NCBI GenBank assembly: GCA_964020155.1
Contig: OZ026558.1
Coordinates: 1,850,663-1,914,662 of the forward strand
Direction: 5' to 3'
Origin: Chondrilla cf. caribensis
Taxonomy: Eukaryota > Porifera > Demospongiae > Chondrillida > Chondrillidae
DNA length: 64,000 bases
Of this stretch, positions 62,831-64,000 are shown piece by piece (position 1 is the first letter of the stretch; the number at the start of each line of letters is the position of its first letter). The position numbers and the translations under genes are program-made. The notes beneath the pieces were generated by a model. It saw nothing but the letters and a program-made list of their open reading frames with translations. It had not been told where the DNA came from and did not search any database.

Positions 62831-62989
62831 AACTGGTGGAATTGTGGCCGTACTGTGTGTGGCTGTATGTATTAAGAGACAACAGGTACTTACTCAGTGT
62901 ATATATATGAAGCTGAAAGCAACTCATTGTATGTGAGTTTATTCAAGAATGGAACATCTTACCATAAGAGGGGAACTATTGACAATGCC

Positions 62990-63570
62990 ACCTCAACATT
63001 TCTGTTTCTATCTTTAACGTGATTGTTGTTTTGCTCGTGTTTATGATAGGTGTACAGTACATAATATTACATCAGAGGGCAAGCCAAAGGTCATTTAGGA
63101 CAAATGCAACTTGAACAGAACAAAAAGTGTACACAACATCAGACTTGAATTATGTGGTTAAGTAAGGACAATGAATACGGATTGGTACACAATGGTATAC
63201 AATAGTGTGACCAAATGCAGATAGCAACTTTCCAGTTAAGGGAGGTAAAAATGCATTGTACAGATTCATTAATGGTTATCTGAGGTGTGGATAAGTGCAC
63301 GAGGTCTGACTGTATTTCGAACTCATTTATGCAACTGTAAATACTAATCAAAAGTGTGATTCAGACCATGTCAGGCATAAAAAAAATTAAAATCACATGA
63401 TATTGACTGACTATGTACTAGACTCCAGCTATATTATGTATTTGTGATGCATGATATCACCTCAGACTAATTCATAGCCAGTACATATACAAGCTTGTTG
63501 CACAGGTTGTTTTGTGGTTGAATACATATTGTGGTATATATAGTAGGATTACCAATTGATGGCAAAATGT
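62990..63570. repeat. Module U (right copy)
   Basis: Equivalent of 6655-7235; see that entry. Confidence 0.6.
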
Positions 63571-64000
63571 TGATAAGACAGAAATTTGAAGAACAAGTAC
63601 GAGAACAAGTGCATTTGTTATTACAGCATATGGCTCAGCAAACAAGGTGAAACCAATGACGGGTCCATGCAAGGTGATGTAAAGTACTGCCATCATATTG
63701 ATCACAATACCAATACAAAATACAAATGGCTTTGTACACTGCAGCTTATACAGCAACAGAAGAGTTGTTGGAATCAAGAAAGTGTATTGCATTGATAACT
63801 GTTCTAGCAAAGCATACAGCAATGGGTACTGCAAGTACAGAAGGGAGGCTGACTATGCCAATGCCAGTGACGAAGTAACCAATATCAACTCCATTCTGAG
63901 GTGATACCTTGTTCATTAGTGAAAATGCAGATCGAGTACATCATGAATGGCAACATGAAGAAGTTGCAACTTGTGATACCACTTATCAGTCCATAATGCT
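63569..64000 (-). pseudogene. Degraded type A pseudogene, cut by window edge
   Basis: Equivalent of 7236-7663. Same frame breaks and loss of the exon 2 3' end; its exon 1 would lie beyond the window. Confidence 0.8.

Larger units (their letters stand above)
56035..64000. repeat. Direct repeat of window bases 1-7960 (about 56 kb apart)
   Basis: Base 56035 aligns with base 1, offset 56034, rising to 56040 after two small indels (a 3-bp and a 6-bp insertion plus a 3-bp loss) and to 56333 after the extra 293-bp unit. Only about five differences occur in the first 660 bp and one or so in the next 1.2 kb. Coding, intronic and intergenic sequence are all equally conserved. Confidence 0.97.

Overview
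The window is eukaryotic, AT-rich DNA. Spliceosomal introns with GTAAGT/AG borders, animal-type non-LTR retrotransposon remnants, MITE-like elements and many microsatellites point to an invertebrate animal genome. A sponge is my best guess, but nothing here proves the phylum. There are no bacterial-type operons, rRNAs, convincing tRNAs or CRISPR arrays.

Almost all coding capacity belongs to one tandemly expanded family, always on the minus strand. Each gene has two exons joined by a phase-0 intron. Exon 1 encodes a signal peptide and an ectodomain of about 130 residues with N-glycosylation sequons. Exon 2 encodes a short linker, about eight or nine hydrophobic segments (one ending in a Leu-Phe-Cys-Cys-Cys motif) and a hydrophilic tail. 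I do not recognise the family. By architecture it looks like a secreted-domain, polytopic cell-surface receptor or transporter. Three subfamilies are clear. Type A has four intact genes (15.0-16.7, 47.4-49.0, 50.9-53.0 and 55.6-57.8 kb) and one cut by the left edge. Type B has two genes (11.0-13.1 and 18.3-20.3 kb). Type C has two genes (24.5-27.7 and 38.3-43.6 kb). They are mixed with many pseudogenes and relics carrying nonsense codons, frameshifts or truncations.

Layout: 1-8.8 kb holds the partial type A gene, type C relics and two type A pseudogenes. 8.8-10.9 kb is a unique spacer with one orphan exon candidate, a palindromic element and a GT-rich tract. 10.9-20.4 kb holds B1, A2 and B2, with a duplicated B block. 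20.4-35.7 kb holds C1 and two type A pseudogenes, one beside a TIR element. 35.7-46.8 kb is a second copy of much of that block: C2, whose intron carries a 2.5-kb antisense retrotransposon, and a further type A pseudogene. 47-58 kb is a tandem run of three intact type A genes alternating with type C relics. 56.0-64 kb repeats the first 8 kb at very high identity, so the array has a period of about 56 kb, or the assembly contains both haplotypes.

The array shows birth-and-death evolution, with segmental duplication, gene conversion, dead copies that were themselves re-duplicated, and transposon insertion. That pattern is common for rapidly diversifying surface-receptor clusters (immune, allorecognition or chemosensory). 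Any specific function is inference.
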